A stretch of DNA of 64,000 bases from an uncultured Trueperaceae bacterium (GCA_937873495.1 CALMXZ010000010.1:558001-622000); one strand, 5' to 3'; positions 54,592 through 63,138 are shown, counted from the stretch's first letter. The notes: generated by a model from the sequence alone, not told the origin. Numbers and translations are program-made.

Positions 54592-55473
54592 GTGAGGGTA
54601 GCCATCTTCGCCGACGTCCACGGCAACCTGCCGGCCCTCGAGGCCGTGGTGGAGGATATCGGCCGGCAGGGCGTCGACCGCGTCATCGTGAACGGCGACT
54701 CCGTGAACAGGGGCCCGCAGAGCGCCGAGGTGGCGCGCTTCCTCGCCGGTTTCCCGCACGAGGCGACCCTCGGCAACCATGACGACCTCATGGTCATGGT
54801 GAACGAGCGCGACCCGGCGCTCGGCGAGACGCTCGTAGATCCGTTCTGGGCCTCCACGCGCATGACGGCGGCGAGCCTCGCGCCCGGCGGCTTCCTCGAG
54901 ACGGCGAAGACGCTGCCGATGACGCTGCGCATCGACGTGCCCGGCGCCCCGAGCGTGCTCGTCTCGCACGGCAGCCCGCGGCATTACCGGGAGGGGTACG
55001 GGCCGTCCTTGACGCCCGAGACCATCTCTGAGATCGTCGAGGATCACCCGGCCGACGTGCTCGTCGGCTCCCACACGCACCGCCCGCACTTGCAGAGCTG
55101 GGCGCGGTACACGGTGGTCAACAGCGGCTCGGTCGGCGCGCCCTTCAACGGCGACCCGCGCGCCCAGTACCTGATCCTCACGTTGGTCGGGGGTGCGTGG
55201 GAGCTCGAGTTCAGGCGCGTGCCCTACGACCTCGACAGGGCGGTGGCGGCCTACGCGGAGTCGGGCTTGTTGGAGGAGGGCGGCCTCTCGGCGCACATCT
55301 TCAAGGACGAACTGGTGCACGCCCGCTCGTACATCGTGCCGTTCCTGATGAGGTGCGAGGAAGGCGCTCTCGAGCGAACCTGGGAAGGCTGGGAAGCCTA
55401 CAAGCGCACGCGGCCGGAGCGGTTCGTGCCGCCGGTCAGGAACCTGGGGATCGGGTCGAGCGCCGAGCCGTAG
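54592..55473 (+). CDS. YfcE/MJ0936-type metallophosphoesterase
   Basis: A 293-residue calcineurin-like phosphoesterase. Metal-binding motifs follow in order: FADVHGNLPALEAV (D-x-H), VNGDSVNRGP (GD), LGNHDD (GNHD), then SHGSPR and GSHTHRPH. Homologues act as phosphodiesterases with varied substrates. A C-terminal extension of about 80 residues beyond the fold is present. The GTG start is supported by TACTAT 7 nt upstream. It ends facing the dsbB gene. Confidence 0.9.
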   Translation: MRVAIFADVHGNLPALEAVVEDIGRQGVDRVIVNGDSVNRGPQSAEVARFLAGFPHEATLGNHDDLMVMVNERDPALGETLVDPFWASTRMTAASLAPGGFLETAKTLPMTLRIDVPGAPSVLVSHGSPRHYREGYGPSLTPETISEIVEDHPADVLVGSHTHRPHLQSWARYTVVNSGSVGAPFNGDPRAQYLILTLVGGAWELEFRRVPYDLDRAVAAYAESGLLEEGGLSAHIFKDELVHARSYIVPFLMRCEEGALERTWEGWEAYKRTRPERFVPPVRNLGIGSSAEP

Positions 55474-55480
55474 CCACCCC

Positions 55481-55900
55481 TCAGCGAGCCGCGCTCCGCC
55501 GCGCGACGAGCGTGAGCATCACCGTGATCATGATGAACGCCACGAACGCGAGCGTCGGGATCGTGATGAACCCGAGCCAGTCGATGTACTTGAGGCTGCA
55601 CGGCACCCCGCTGGAGCACACCCCGTGACCGAAGCCCGGGATGCGCTCTACGAGGATGTGGTAGCCGCTCACCAAGATGCCGAGGGCGCTCAGCGGCAGT
55701 GCGTAGCGCACGACCTTCGCGTCCTGCGTGAAGCTCGCGACGCCGAGGATGAGCACGAGCGGGTACATCAGGATGCGCTGGTACCAGCAGAGCGTGCACG
55801 GCACGAAGTGCCGGATCTCCGAGAAGTACAGCGACCCGAGGGTGGCGACGATGGCCACCAGCCAGGCTGGGTAGATGAGGCTCGAAGAGCCTTGCTTCAC
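55481..55900 (-). CDS. bdbC: Disulfide bond formation protein DsbB/BdbC
   Basis: A 139-residue inner-membrane quinone-linked oxidase with four spans. The first redox pair is PCTLCWYQR, the second CSSGVPC, as in BdbC. It re-oxidises the DsbA-like partner encoded just upstream; the two genes overlap as ATGA, so they are made together. Confidence 0.93.
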   Translation of the reverse strand: MKQGSSSLIYPAWLVAIVATLGSLYFSEIRHFVPCTLCWYQRILMYPLVLILGVASFTQDAKVVRYALPLSALGILVSGYHILVERIPGFGHGVCSSGVPCSLKYIDWLGFITIPTLAFVAFIMITVMLTLVARRSAAR

Positions 55901-56538
55901 TGGAGGGCGGTCTCGATCGCGCGCTTAATGTTGGCGACGGTGGGGTTGGAGACGAGTACGCCGTTCACGAGCACGGAGGGCGTGCCGGTGAGGTTGGCTT
56001 GGCGGGCGGCGGCCTCGTCGGCAACCACGTCGCGGGCCGTCTCGTTACCGTTCACGCACTGGCGGAGCTGATCGGCGTTGAGCTGCGGGCCGTACTGGAT
56101 GGCGAGGTCGAGGGCGCGGCTCGTGTTGCGGGCCACGTCGTTCTGGGCGCGCATGAGGATGGGTTCGAGGGTGACGAAGGCGTCGTTGCTCTGCTGGTAG
56201 ACGCACTCGCCGAGGACGGCCAGGTAGCGCGAGCGCACGGCCGGGTCGATCACGGGGAAGTTCAGGTAGTAGAAGGCGGCCTTGCCGGTGTCTGCGAACT
56301 CTCGGAGCAGCTGCGGGGCGGTGTTCTCGCTGAAGTCCGCGCAGTGCGGGCACAGGAAGTCGATGAATACCGCGACCTTGACCGGCGCGTCCGCGCTGCC
56401 GGCGTGCGGCTGCGAAGCGTAGTCGATGGTGGCGACCGGCGCGGCCGAGGACGAGGTCAGGCGCGGCACGATGACGGCTGCCAGCACCACGAGCACGGCG
56501 ACGACGATCGTCAACAACGTCAGGCGTTGAGAGTTCAT
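55897..56538 (-). CDS. DsbA-family thiol-disulfide oxidoreductase
   Basis: A 213-residue protein anchored by one N-terminal span (about 7-28), with an external thioredoxin-like domain carrying CPHC (about 64-67) in FIDFLCPHCADF and the cis-Pro in TGTPSVLVNG. This is the Thioredoxin_4/BdbD type that puts disulfides into exported proteins. It is coupled to the bdbC gene. The ATG has TACACT 7 nt upstream and no Shine-Dalgarno. Confidence 0.94.
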   Translation of the reverse strand: MNSQRLTLLTIVVAVLVVLAAVIVPRLTSSSAAPVATIDYASQPHAGSADAPVKVAVFIDFLCPHCADFSENTAPQLLREFADTGKAAFYYLNFPVIDPAVRSRYLAVLGECVYQQSNDAFVTLEPILMRAQNDVARNTSRALDLAIQYGPQLNADQLRQCVNGNETARDVVADEAAARQANLTGTPSVLVNGVLVSNPTVANIKRAIETALQ

Positions 56539-56545
56539 GGTGCGC

Positions 56546-56551
56546 AGTGTA
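56546..56551 (-). promoter_or_regulatory. Leaderless -10 of the dsbA-bdbC operon
   Basis: TACACT on the minus strand, 7 nt before the ATG at 56538. Confidence 0.55.
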
Positions 56552-56597
56552 ACGGACGACGTATGAGGACGCTGCAGTCTGCGGATGCCCGCGAGGC

Positions 56598-56603
56598 TAA
56601 GAT
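56598..56603 (+). promoter_or_regulatory. Leaderless -10 of the AcuI-like gene
   Basis: TAAGAT, 6 nt before the ATG at 56610, back-to-back with the dsbA hexamer 46 bases upstream. Confidence 0.5.
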
Positions 56604-56609
56604 CGGCGC

Positions 56610-57623
56610 ATGGCCGCCTTCGCTCCGCCAGCTTCCTACCGCGCGCTGCGCGTGAGCCTCGAGGGCGGCGCGGCGCGGCGCCGACTGCTCGACGTGCCCT
56701 GGTCGACGCTGCCAGACCACGACGTCACCGTGCGCGTGAGCCACTCCAGCCTCAACTACAAGGACGCCCTCTCGGCCGACGGTAACCGCGGCGTGACCCG
56801 CGACTACCCGCACACGCCTGGCATAGACGCCGCCGGCACCGTCGTCGCTTCCCGCGACCCGCGGTTCGCCGAGGGCGACCCGGTGCTCTGCACGGGCTTC
56901 GACCTCGGCATGAACACGGCCGGCGGGCTCGCGGAGTACGTGCGTGTGCCGGGCGACTGGCTCGTGCGCCGACCGGCGGGCCTGAGCGCGCGCGACGCGA
57001 TGGCGTTCGGCACCGCCGGCCTCACTGCCGCCCTCGCCGTGGCCAGGCTGGCCGCGGCCGGCGCGACGCCGGCGCTCGGGCCCGCGGTCGTGACGGGCGC
57101 GTCGGGCGGCGTCGGGAGCCTCGCCGTGGCCCTGCTGGCCGCTGAGGGCTACGAGGTCGTCGCTAGCACGGGCAAGCCGGCCGCGGCCGCGCTGCTTGGG
57201 CGCCTCGGCGCGGCGCGCACCGTTCCCAGGAGCGAGCTCGCGGCCGAGTCCTCGCGGCCGCTCCTGTCGGCCAGCTATGCGGGCGGCGTCGACACCGTCG
57301 GTGGCGTCACCCTCGCGAACCTCCTCAAGAGCACCGCGATCGGCGGCGCCGTGGCGGCGTGCGGCCTGGTGGGCGGTTCGGACGTGCCGCTGACCGTGTT
57401 CCCGTTCATCCTGCGCGGCGTCGCGCTCCTCGGCGTCGACTCGCAGCACGCCGGCATGGCCGCCCGCCACGCCGTCTGGGAGCGGGTCGCGACCGACCGG
57501 CGGCTGCAGGAGGTCGTCCAGGACCAGGAACTCGTGCGGGAGGCGGGGCTCGACGAGCTCGAGGAGGCGTTCGCCGCGCTGCTCGCCGGCGGCGTGACGG
57601 GCCGGATCGTCGTCCGGCTGTAA
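56610..57623 (+). CDS. acuI: AcuI/YhdH-type acryloyl-CoA reductase (MDR family)
   Basis: A 337-residue zinc-free medium-chain dehydrogenase/reductase of the YhdH/AcuI quinone-oxidoreductase group, which reduces acryloyl-CoA with NADPH. Typical stretches are SSLNYKDALSADGNRGV, PHTPGIDAAGTVV and the cofactor motif VTGASGGVGSLAVALLA. No zinc-binding Cys cluster is present, as expected. The ATG has TAAGAT 6 nt upstream. Confidence 0.88.
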   Translation: MAAFAPPASYRALRVSLEGGAARRRLLDVPWSTLPDHDVTVRVSHSSLNYKDALSADGNRGVTRDYPHTPGIDAAGTVVASRDPRFAEGDPVLCTGFDLGMNTAGGLAEYVRVPGDWLVRRPAGLSARDAMAFGTAGLTAALAVARLAAAGATPALGPAVVTGASGGVGSLAVALLAAEGYEVVASTGKPAAAALLGRLGAARTVPRSELAAESSRPLLSASYAGGVDTVGGVTLANLLKSTAIGGAVAACGLVGGSDVPLTVFPFILRGVALLGVDSQHAGMAARHAVWERVATDRRLQEVVQDQELVREAGLDELEEAFAALLAGGVTGRIVVRL

Positions 57624-57654
57624 CGCCTCGACCGGCACGCGGCGCCCGCGCTGC

Positions 57655-57660
57655 TACACT
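57655..57660 (+). promoter_or_regulatory. Candidate -10 of the superoxide dismutase gene
   Basis: TACACT, about 70 bases before the ATG. The leader then carries a proper AAAGGAG (57716-57722), so this gene does have a 5' untranslated region. Confidence 0.45.
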
Positions 57661-57730
57661 CGCATGACGTAGTCGCGCCGCCCTCCCTGCCGGGACGGGT
57701 CGCCGCCGAACCTCGAAAGGAGCCTCCACC

Positions 57731-58342
57731 ATGGCTTTCAAGCTTCCCGATCTGCCGTACGCCACCGACGCTCTCGAACCGAACATCGACGCCCGCACGA
57801 TGGAGATCCACCACGACAAGCACCATGCGGCCTACACGAACAACCTCAACGCCGCCATCGAGAAGCACCCGGAGCTCGCCGACAAGAGCGCCGAGGACCT
57901 CGTCAAGAACCTCGCGCAGGTGCCGGACGACATCCGCACGGCCGTCCAGAACAACGGCGGCGGCTACCTCAACCACAACCTCTTCTGGGAGATCATGGGC
58001 CCGAAGGGCGGTGGCGAGCCGAGCGGTGCCCTCGCCGGCGCGCTGAACGACGCTTTCGGATCGTTCTCCGCCTTCCAGGAGAAGTTCGCGGCCGCCGCGG
58101 CCGGGCGCTTCGGTTCCGGCTGGGCGTGGCTCGTCGTCGGCAAGGACGGCGCCCTCAAGGTCTACTCGACGGCCAACCAGGACTCGCCCCTCATGCAAGG
58201 CGACACGCCGGTCCTCGGCCTCGACGTCTGGGAGCACGCCTACTACCTCAACTATCAGAACCGCCGCCCCGACTACATCAAGGCGTTCTGGAACGTCGTC
58301 GACTGGAACGCCGTCGGCAAGAAGTTCGCCGCCGCGCGCTGA
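57731..58342 (+). CDS. sodA: Superoxide dismutase, Mn/Fe family
   Basis: A 203-residue superoxide dismutase. Metal ligands are His27 ([11 protein letters not shown]), the His in NHNLFWEIM (about 81), and Asp and His in [19 protein letters not shown] (about 165-169). Sequence style fits the Mn or cambialistic branch; metal use is not certain. It has no signal peptide. The ATG has AAAGGAG 8 nt upstream, and a strong terminator lies 20 bases past the stop, so it is monocistronic. Confidence 0.96.
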   Translation: MAFKLPDLPYATDALEPNIDARTMEIHHDKHHAAYTNNLNAAIEKHPELADKSAEDLVKNLAQVPDDIRTAVQNNGGGYLNHNLFWEIMGPKGGGEPSGALAGALNDAFGSFSAFQEKFAAAAAGRFGSGWAWLVVGKDGALKVYSTANQDSPLMQGDTPVLGLDVWEHAYYLNYQNRRPDYIKAFWNVVDWNAVGKKFAAAR

Positions 58343-58361
58343 CCCACAACCACTAGGCCTG

Positions 58362-58397
58362 AGCCCACGCGGAACGAGCGTCCGCGTGGGCTTCTTC
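58362..58397 (+). terminator. Intrinsic terminator after sod
   Basis: AGCCCACGCGGA (58362-58373) and TCCGCGTGGGCT (58381-58392) form a perfect 12-bp stem with a 7-base loop, followed by TCTTC. The next gene's -10 starts at once behind it. Confidence 0.75.
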
Positions 58398-58398
58398 G

Positions 58399-58404
58399 TA
58401 GCGT
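58399..58404 (+). promoter_or_regulatory. Leaderless -10 of comEA
   Basis: TAGCGT, 6 nt before the ATG at 58411, directly after the sod terminator. Confidence 0.5.
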
Positions 58405-58410
58405 CGCGGC

Positions 58411-58911
58411 ATGCGCGCGCTGCGCCGCGACGTCCTCGCTCGGATCCTGGTGCTCGCCTGTCTCGGCCTGGCGGTGGTCGTCGGCTGGGGCACTTTGGCC
58501 CGGCGGCCGGCGCCGCCGCTGGTCGTGAGGCCGCCCATCGCCGTGGCCGTGTCCGGCGAGGTCGTGCGACCCGGCACCTACGAGGTCGAGTTCGGCGCGC
58601 GCGTCGAGGAGCTGCTGCGGCTCGCCGGCGGCTTGCTCCCCACGGCCGCGCGGAGCCTCGTGCAGCTCGCCGCGCCGCTCACCGACGGGCAGACGGTCGT
58701 AGTGCCGGCGCTCGCCGCCCCCGGCGGCACGGAGCGCGTCTCCCTCAACTCCGCCGACCCGGCCCGGCTCGAGACCTTGCCAGGCATCGGCCCGGCTATG
58801 GCGCGGCGCATCGTCGAGCACCGGCCTTACGCGCGCATCGACGACCTGCTGCGCGTCCCCGGCATCGGCCCTAAGAAGCTGGAGCGCCTCAGGGCGCTGG
58901 TGACGTTGTGA
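58411..58911 (+). CDS. comEA: Competence protein ComEA
   Basis: A 166-residue DNA receptor for natural transformation. It has one N-terminal span (about 11-29), an SLBB-type domain (AVSGEVVRPGTYEVEFGARVEE) and two helix-hairpin-helix motifs (SLNSADPARLETLPGIGPAMA and VPGIGPKKLERL) that bind DNA. It acts outside the membrane and hands DNA to ComEC. Its stop overlaps the comEC GTG as GTGA. Confidence 0.93.
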   Translation: MRALRRDVLARILVLACLGLAVVVGWGTLARRPAPPLVVRPPIAVAVSGEVVRPGTYEVEFGARVEELLRLAGGLLPTAARSLVQLAAPLTDGQTVVVPALAAPGGTERVSLNSADPARLETLPGIGPAMARRIVEHRPYARIDDLLRVPGIGPKKLERLRALVTL

Positions 58912-61244
58912 CGGCCACGTTCGTGCCCTGGCCGCTCCCGCTCGCCGTCGGGGTGGTGCTCGGGGTGGTCGCCACTGCGCCGCTCGGCGCGGCTGCCACC
59001 TGGCCGGTCGTCTTCGCGGTGGCCACGGTCGGCGCGCTGGCCTGGCGGAGGGGCGGCCGGCGGTGGCCGTACGCGCTGGCGCACACGGGCCTCGCCGGCC
59101 TCGCGCCGTTCCTGCCGGTGGTGGCCCTCGCGGCCGCGGTCGGCGCGGCGCGCATGCAGGCCTGGCAGGCGGGGCCGAGCGAGCGCCAGCGGGCGGTGCT
59201 CGCCACGCGGTACGCGGGCGAGGAGCGAGAGTGGCGCGGCCGGTCGGACGGCGAGTTCCTATGGGCCACCGCACCCATGGCCGCGCGCCTCGCCATCGTC
59301 ATGCCCGGCGGTGGCCAGGCGCCCGTCGGCGAGGTCGTCCTGGTCGGCACGGCCGAGGCGGCGCCCGGCAAGCGGAACCCCGGTGGCTTCGACTACGCGG
59401 CGCATCTGGCCAGGCGCGGGGTGGCGGGGCAACTGTTCGTGCGTACCGCGAGCGGCGGGAGCGGCGGCCGGCTCGGCGTGGTCGACCGCCTGGCCATCGG
59501 GGTCGCCGCCGGCCTGCCGGACCGGGCGGCCGGGCTCATGCTCGCCCTCACGCTCGGCAAGCGCGATGACCTCGGCGACCTGCGCGACACGTTCGGCGCC
59601 GCGGGCATGGCCCACCTGCTCGCGCTCTCTGGCATGCACGTCGGCGTGCTGCTGCTTGCCATCGGCAGGTCCGTGAGCCGGTTGCCTCGCGCCCGGCTGC
59701 CCGTACTGGCCGCGGCGACGGTGGCGTTCGTGTTCCTCGTCGGCCCGAGCCCGAGCGTGGTGCGCGCGGCCACCATGTCGCTCGCCGCGCTGGCTACCGC
59801 CGCGCTCGGCGCCGGGAGGGCGCATGCCTGGGCGACGCTCGGCCTCGCGGCGCTGGTGAGCACGCTTGCCGCCCCACAGATGGTCTTCGACCTAGGCTTC
59901 CAGCTCTCCTACCTGGCGGTGGCGGGCATGCTCGTCTTCCTGCCGCCGTGGACGAAGGCGCTGGCGGCTAGGGGAGCCGGCGGCCGCCCCAACCGGAGCG
60001 GCGCGCCGACGAGCGTTCGGGCATGGGCCGCCCGGCTCGTCGCGGCGGTCGCCACCGGCGGCCTCGTCAGCGTGGCGGCGCAGCTGCCCACGCTCTCGCT
60101 CGTCGCCGGAACGTTCGGGGGCGTGCCCGTGGCGTCGCCGCTCGTGAACGTCGTGGCGGTGCCGTTGGCCGGCCTGCTGGTGCCGCTCGGCTTCCTGGCC
60201 GCGCTCGTCGGCCTGGTGGCCACGCCTCTAGCGGGCCTCGTGAACGCGGTCACCGGCCCGGTGGCGGCCGCGCTCATCGCGACGGCCGAGCTGGGCGCGC
60301 GCCTGCCCCTCGTCGCTTGGGGCGAGATCGGGCCTGCCGGGCACGCCGCTTGGGTCGGCGCCTCCGTCGGCATCGCGGCTTGGTCGCACGGTCGGCTGCG
60401 CGCGGCCCAGGCGCTCGCCGTGCTGCTGGTAGCCGGCGCAGGCACCTTCGCCCTGACCCCGCGGCACGGCGTGCCCGACGTCTGGTTCCTGGACGTCGGG
60501 CAGGGTGACTCGGCCCTCATCCGGCTACCGGGCGGCACGGGGGTGCTGATCGACGGCGGCGGCACGCCCTTCTCCGACTACGACGTTGGCAGGCGCGTGG
60601 TGCTACCGGCGTTGCGTGCCCTCGGCGTACGCCGGCTCGACGCCGTCGTCTCCACGCACCCCGACGCCGACCATCTCGAGGGGCTCCTCACCGTCCTCGG
60701 TGCCATGCCCGTCGGCCTCCTCGTGGCCGGGCCCGCCGTGCCGGACAACGCCTTGGACGCCGCGTTGCGCGAGTTGGCCGCCAGGCGCGGAGTGGCGGTC
60801 CACGAGGCGTGGCGCGGCGAGCACCTGGTGGCCGGTGGCGGCCGCGTCGTCCTCGACGTCCTCAACCCGGCCCGAGGGCCGGACCCGCCGACCGGCAACG
60901 ACGCCTCGGTGGCGCTCGTACTGCGCCTGGACGGCGTAGCCCGGGCCGTGTTCCTCGGAGACCTGGGCGTGGCGGTTGAGCCGGACCTGCCCGTGCCGCC
61001 GGTCGACGTGCTCATGGTCGGGCACCACGGCTCGCGCGGGAGCACGAGCGAGGGGCTCGTGCGCGCGGCGAGCCCGTCCCTCGCCGTCGTCTCGGTCGGC
61101 AGGAACTCGTACGGCCACCCCACTGCCGAGGTCATGGACCGCCTCGCCGCGCACGGCGTGACGGTTCTGACCACTCGGGAACGCGGCGCCGTGCGCGTCG
61201 GGCTGCGTGGCGGCACGACCTGGTCGACGATGGCGGGGCCGTGA
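58908..61244 (+). CDS. comEC: DNA uptake channel ComEC/Rec2
   Basis: A 778-residue polytopic protein that carries single-stranded DNA across the inner membrane. It has N-terminal spans with a DUF4131-like external part, the central Competence domain (LALTLGKRDDLGDLRDTFGAAGMAHLLALSGMHVG shortened here to its LSGMHVG core) and a C-terminal metallo-beta-lactamase domain (DVGQGDSALI, STHPDADHLEGL, VGHHGSRGST) that may degrade the other strand. The GTG start is coupled to comEA. Confidence 0.95.
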   Translation: MTATFVPWPLPLAVGVVLGVVATAPLGAAATWPVVFAVATVGALAWRRGGRRWPYALAHTGLAGLAPFLPVVALAAAVGAARMQAWQAGPSERQRAVLATRYAGEEREWRGRSDGEFLWATAPMAARLAIVMPGGGQAPVGEVVLVGTAEAAPGKRNPGGFDYAAHLARRGVAGQLFVRTASGGSGGRLGVVDRLAIGVAAGLPDRAAGLMLALTLGKRDDLGDLRDTFGAAGMAHLLALSGMHVGVLLLAIGRSVSRLPRARLPVLAAATVAFVFLVGPSPSVVRAATMSLAALATAALGAGRAHAWATLGLAALVSTLAAPQMVFDLGFQLSYLAVAGMLVFLPPWTKALAARGAGGRPNRSGAPTSVRAWAARLVAAVATGGLVSVAAQLPTLSLVAGTFGGVPVASPLVNVVAVPLAGLLVPLGFLAALVGLVATPLAGLVNAVTGPVAAALIATAELGARLPLVAWGEIGPAGHAAWVGASVGIAAWSHGRLRAAQALAVLLVAGAGTFALTPRHGVPDVWFLDVGQGDSALIRLPGGTGVLIDGGGTPFSDYDVGRRVVLPALRALGVRRLDAVVSTHPDADHLEGLLTVLGAMPVGLLVAGPAVPDNALDAALRELAARRGVAVHEAWRGEHLVAGGGRVVLDVLNPARGPDPPTGNDASVALVLRLDGVARAVFLGDLGVAVEPDLPVPPVDVLMVGHHGSRGSTSEGLVRAASPSLAVVSVGRNSYGHPTAEVMDRLAAHGVTVLTTRERGAVRVGLRGGTTWSTMAGP

Positions 61245-61283
61245 GGCGCACCTGGCGGCGGCACGCGCACGGCGACGCCCGCC

Positions 61284-61365
61284 GATCAGCCGGCCAAGGC
61301 GCGACCCTGTCGCCGGCGGCCGCACACAGATGGGAACACCCGCCGCGATCAGCCGGCCAGGGCGC
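61284..61365. repeat. Pair of 19-bp direct repeats after comEC
   Basis: GATCAGCCGGCCAAGGCGC (61284-61302) and GATCAGCCGGCCAGGGCGC (61347-61365) match at 18 of 19 positions, 63 bases apart, in the 171-base gap between comEC and the kinase gene. Purpose unknown. Confidence 0.5.
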
Positions 61366-61402
61366 TGCGAAGAGCGGGGCCGCCGCGGACGGGGGTGCGT
61401 GA

Positions 61403-61408
61403 TAGATT
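61403..61408 (+). promoter_or_regulatory. Leaderless -10 of the small kinase gene
   Basis: TAGATT, 7 nt before the GTG at 61416. Confidence 0.45.
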
Positions 61409-61415
61409 GCCCACA

Positions 61416-62171
61416 GTGTTGCTGACGGTGCGTGTGCTATCGGAGCAGGGTCCTGTGCGGGTCGAGCTCGCCCGCTGGGAAGACCGGCTCGTGGTCGTGA
61501 AGCGCCTCCTCGGTACGCACCCCGTCGCCAGTCAGCGCCTCGAGCGCGAAGCGGCCGTCGTCGGCAGGCTCCGGCACGAGAACATCGTCCCCCTGCTCGG
61601 CATCTCAGGCGACGCCTCGCTCATCTACGCCTATTGCCCCGGCGTCTCGCTGGAAGCCGCCCTGGAGCGCGGGCCGCTGAGGCCGCGCCGGGCCATGAAG
61701 ATCGCGCGGGACATCCTGAGTGCCCTCGCCTACGCCCATGCGCAGGGCGTGCTGCACCTCGACGTGAAGCCCGCCAACATCCTGGTGAAGGGCGAGAGCG
61801 CGCTCCTTACCGACTTCGGCTTCGCCAAGGACCTCGGTCTCACGGCCATCACCGCCCAGGACATGCTCCTCGGCACCCCGAGCTTCATGGCCCCGGAGCA
61901 GTTCAAGGGCGTGCGCACGGACCACCGTTCGGACCTGTACGCCACAGGCGCGGTGATCTACCACATGCTCACGGGGGCGCCGCCGTTCGGCGGGCAGGTC
62001 GTGCGGTGGCTCGCCGGCGACGACCGCGTGCCGCTCGACCCGCTGCCCGAGCCCGTCGCTCAGTACGCGCCTATCGTCGCTAAGGCGCTCTCGCGCGATC
62101 CCGACGACCGCTACACCTGCGCCGAGGAGTTCCTCGCGGCGCTCGAGGACGTCGCCCTGGCCGCGACGTAA
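61416..62171 (+). CDS. Minimal Ser/Thr kinase, non-RD type
   Basis: A 251-residue protein consisting of a kinase domain only. The ATP-binding Lys is in VVVKRLL, the catalytic loop is HLDVKPANIL (Leu in place of the usual Arg of HRD), the metal loop is TDFGFAKD and the APE motif is MAPEQF. No glycine-rich GxGxxG loop is recognisable (SEQGPVRVELARW), so nucleotide binding may be unusual. There is no membrane span or sensor domain. The GTG at 61416, behind TAGATT, is preferred to a GTG at 61395. holA starts 10 nt after the stop. Confidence 0.83.
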   Translation: MLLTVRVLSEQGPVRVELARWEDRLVVVKRLLGTHPVASQRLEREAAVVGRLRHENIVPLLGISGDASLIYAYCPGVSLEAALERGPLRPRRAMKIARDILSALAYAHAQGVLHLDVKPANILVKGESALLTDFGFAKDLGLTAITAQDMLLGTPSFMAPEQFKGVRTDHRSDLYATGAVIYHMLTGAPPFGGQVVRWLAGDDRVPLDPLPEPVAQYAPIVAKALSRDPDDRYTCAEEFLAALEDVALAAT

Positions 62172-62174
62172 GCT
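62169..62174 (+). promoter_or_regulatory. Leaderless -10 of holA, sharing the kinase stop codon
   Basis: TAAGCT, 7 nt before the ATG at 62182; its TAA is the stop codon of the kinase gene. Confidence 0.4.
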
Positions 62175-62181
62175 CGGCCCG

Positions 62182-63138
62182 ATGATCAGCTCCTTCACCG
62201 GCGATCCGTTCCTGGTGCGCCGTGCCGCCCGCGCGGCGATCCGCGAGGCCGGGTTGGACCCCACCGGGGTCACCGAGCTCGGCGAGGGCATGACGGCGCA
62301 GACGGTGCTGGAGCTCGCGAGCCAAGGCGGCCTGTTCACGCAGGCCGCGCTCCTGCTCGATTTCGACGCCGCGTTCCAGGGCCAGGCGGGCGTGAAGCCG
62401 CGCAACGACGTCGTGAAGGCGCTCGAATCGGTCGGCGACGGCGGCGCCGTGTTCGTCCTCGACCCCAGCGCCACCCCGGCCCGGCAGAAGTCCCTGCAGG
62501 CCCTCGGCAAGCACACGAACCTCGCGCTGCCGCGCGGCGACCAGCTCACCAGGTGGGTGGCCAACGAGTTGAAGGCGGCCGGCGTTACCTTCGAGCCCGC
62601 GGTGGCGGGCTACCTGGCCGAGACGTTCGGAGACGACGCCGCTAGCATCGTCTCCGAGATACAGAAGCTCGCGGTGCTGGACGAGAAGATCGGGCTGGAG
62701 CGGGCGAAGGCGGTCGTGAACGCCATGGCGACGCACTCGGCCTTCGATCTCATCGAGCGCGTCGCCAAGGGCGACGTGGCCGGCAGCGTCCAGATCGCGC
62801 GCAGCCTGGTCGAAGGGGGAGAGGCCGTGCCGCGCGTGTTCGGCGCCCTGACTTGGCAGTTCATGCTCGTCGCCAAGGCGGCGGGGTTGCTGGAGCGCAG
62901 CGGGGGCAAGAGAGTAAGCGGGGCGCAGGCGGCCGGCGAGCTGGGTGCTGCGCCGTACGCCGCCGAGAAGGCTCTGCGGTTGGCGGCGGGCCTGGACGAA
63001 GCTGCCGTGCGCGAGTGCCTGGCCGGACTGCTGGCGGCGGACGTGGCCGCCAAGTCGGGCGGGGCGCCCGAGCTGGCGCTGGAGGCGGCGGTCATCGATC
63101 TGGCGCAGCGGTGGCGGCATGTGAGTGCGCGCGGTTGA
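62182..63138 (+). CDS. holA: DNA polymerase III delta subunit
   Basis: A 318-residue clamp-loader subunit of the HolA family, which opens the sliding clamp. It shows the expected AAA-like N-terminal region (SFTGDPFLVRRAARAAI, and LTRWVANELKAAGVTFEP in the middle) and a C-terminal helical collar (LTWQFMLVAKAAGLLERSGGK). It has no Walker motifs, as expected for delta. holA close to comEA-comEC is a common bacterial arrangement, which supports the call. Confidence 0.92.
   Translation: MISSFTGDPFLVRRAARAAIREAGLDPTGVTELGEGMTAQTVLELASQGGLFTQAALLLDFDAAFQGQAGVKPRNDVVKALESVGDGGAVFVLDPSATPARQKSLQALGKHTNLALPRGDQLTRWVANELKAAGVTFEPAVAGYLAETFGDDAASIVSEIQKLAVLDEKIGLERAKAVVNAMATHSAFDLIERVAKGDVAGSVQIARSLVEGGEAVPRVFGALTWQFMLVAKAAGLLERSGGKRVSGAQAAGELGAAPYAAEKALRLAAGLDEAAVRECLAGLLAADVAAKSGGAPELALEAAVIDLAQRWRHVSARG

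Noticed and set aside
57661-57672. Mini-ORF ATG ACG TAG just after the sod -10
   Set aside because: Three codons with no ribosome site; sod has its own AAAGGAG. It may be chance, unlike the three duplicated-start cases.
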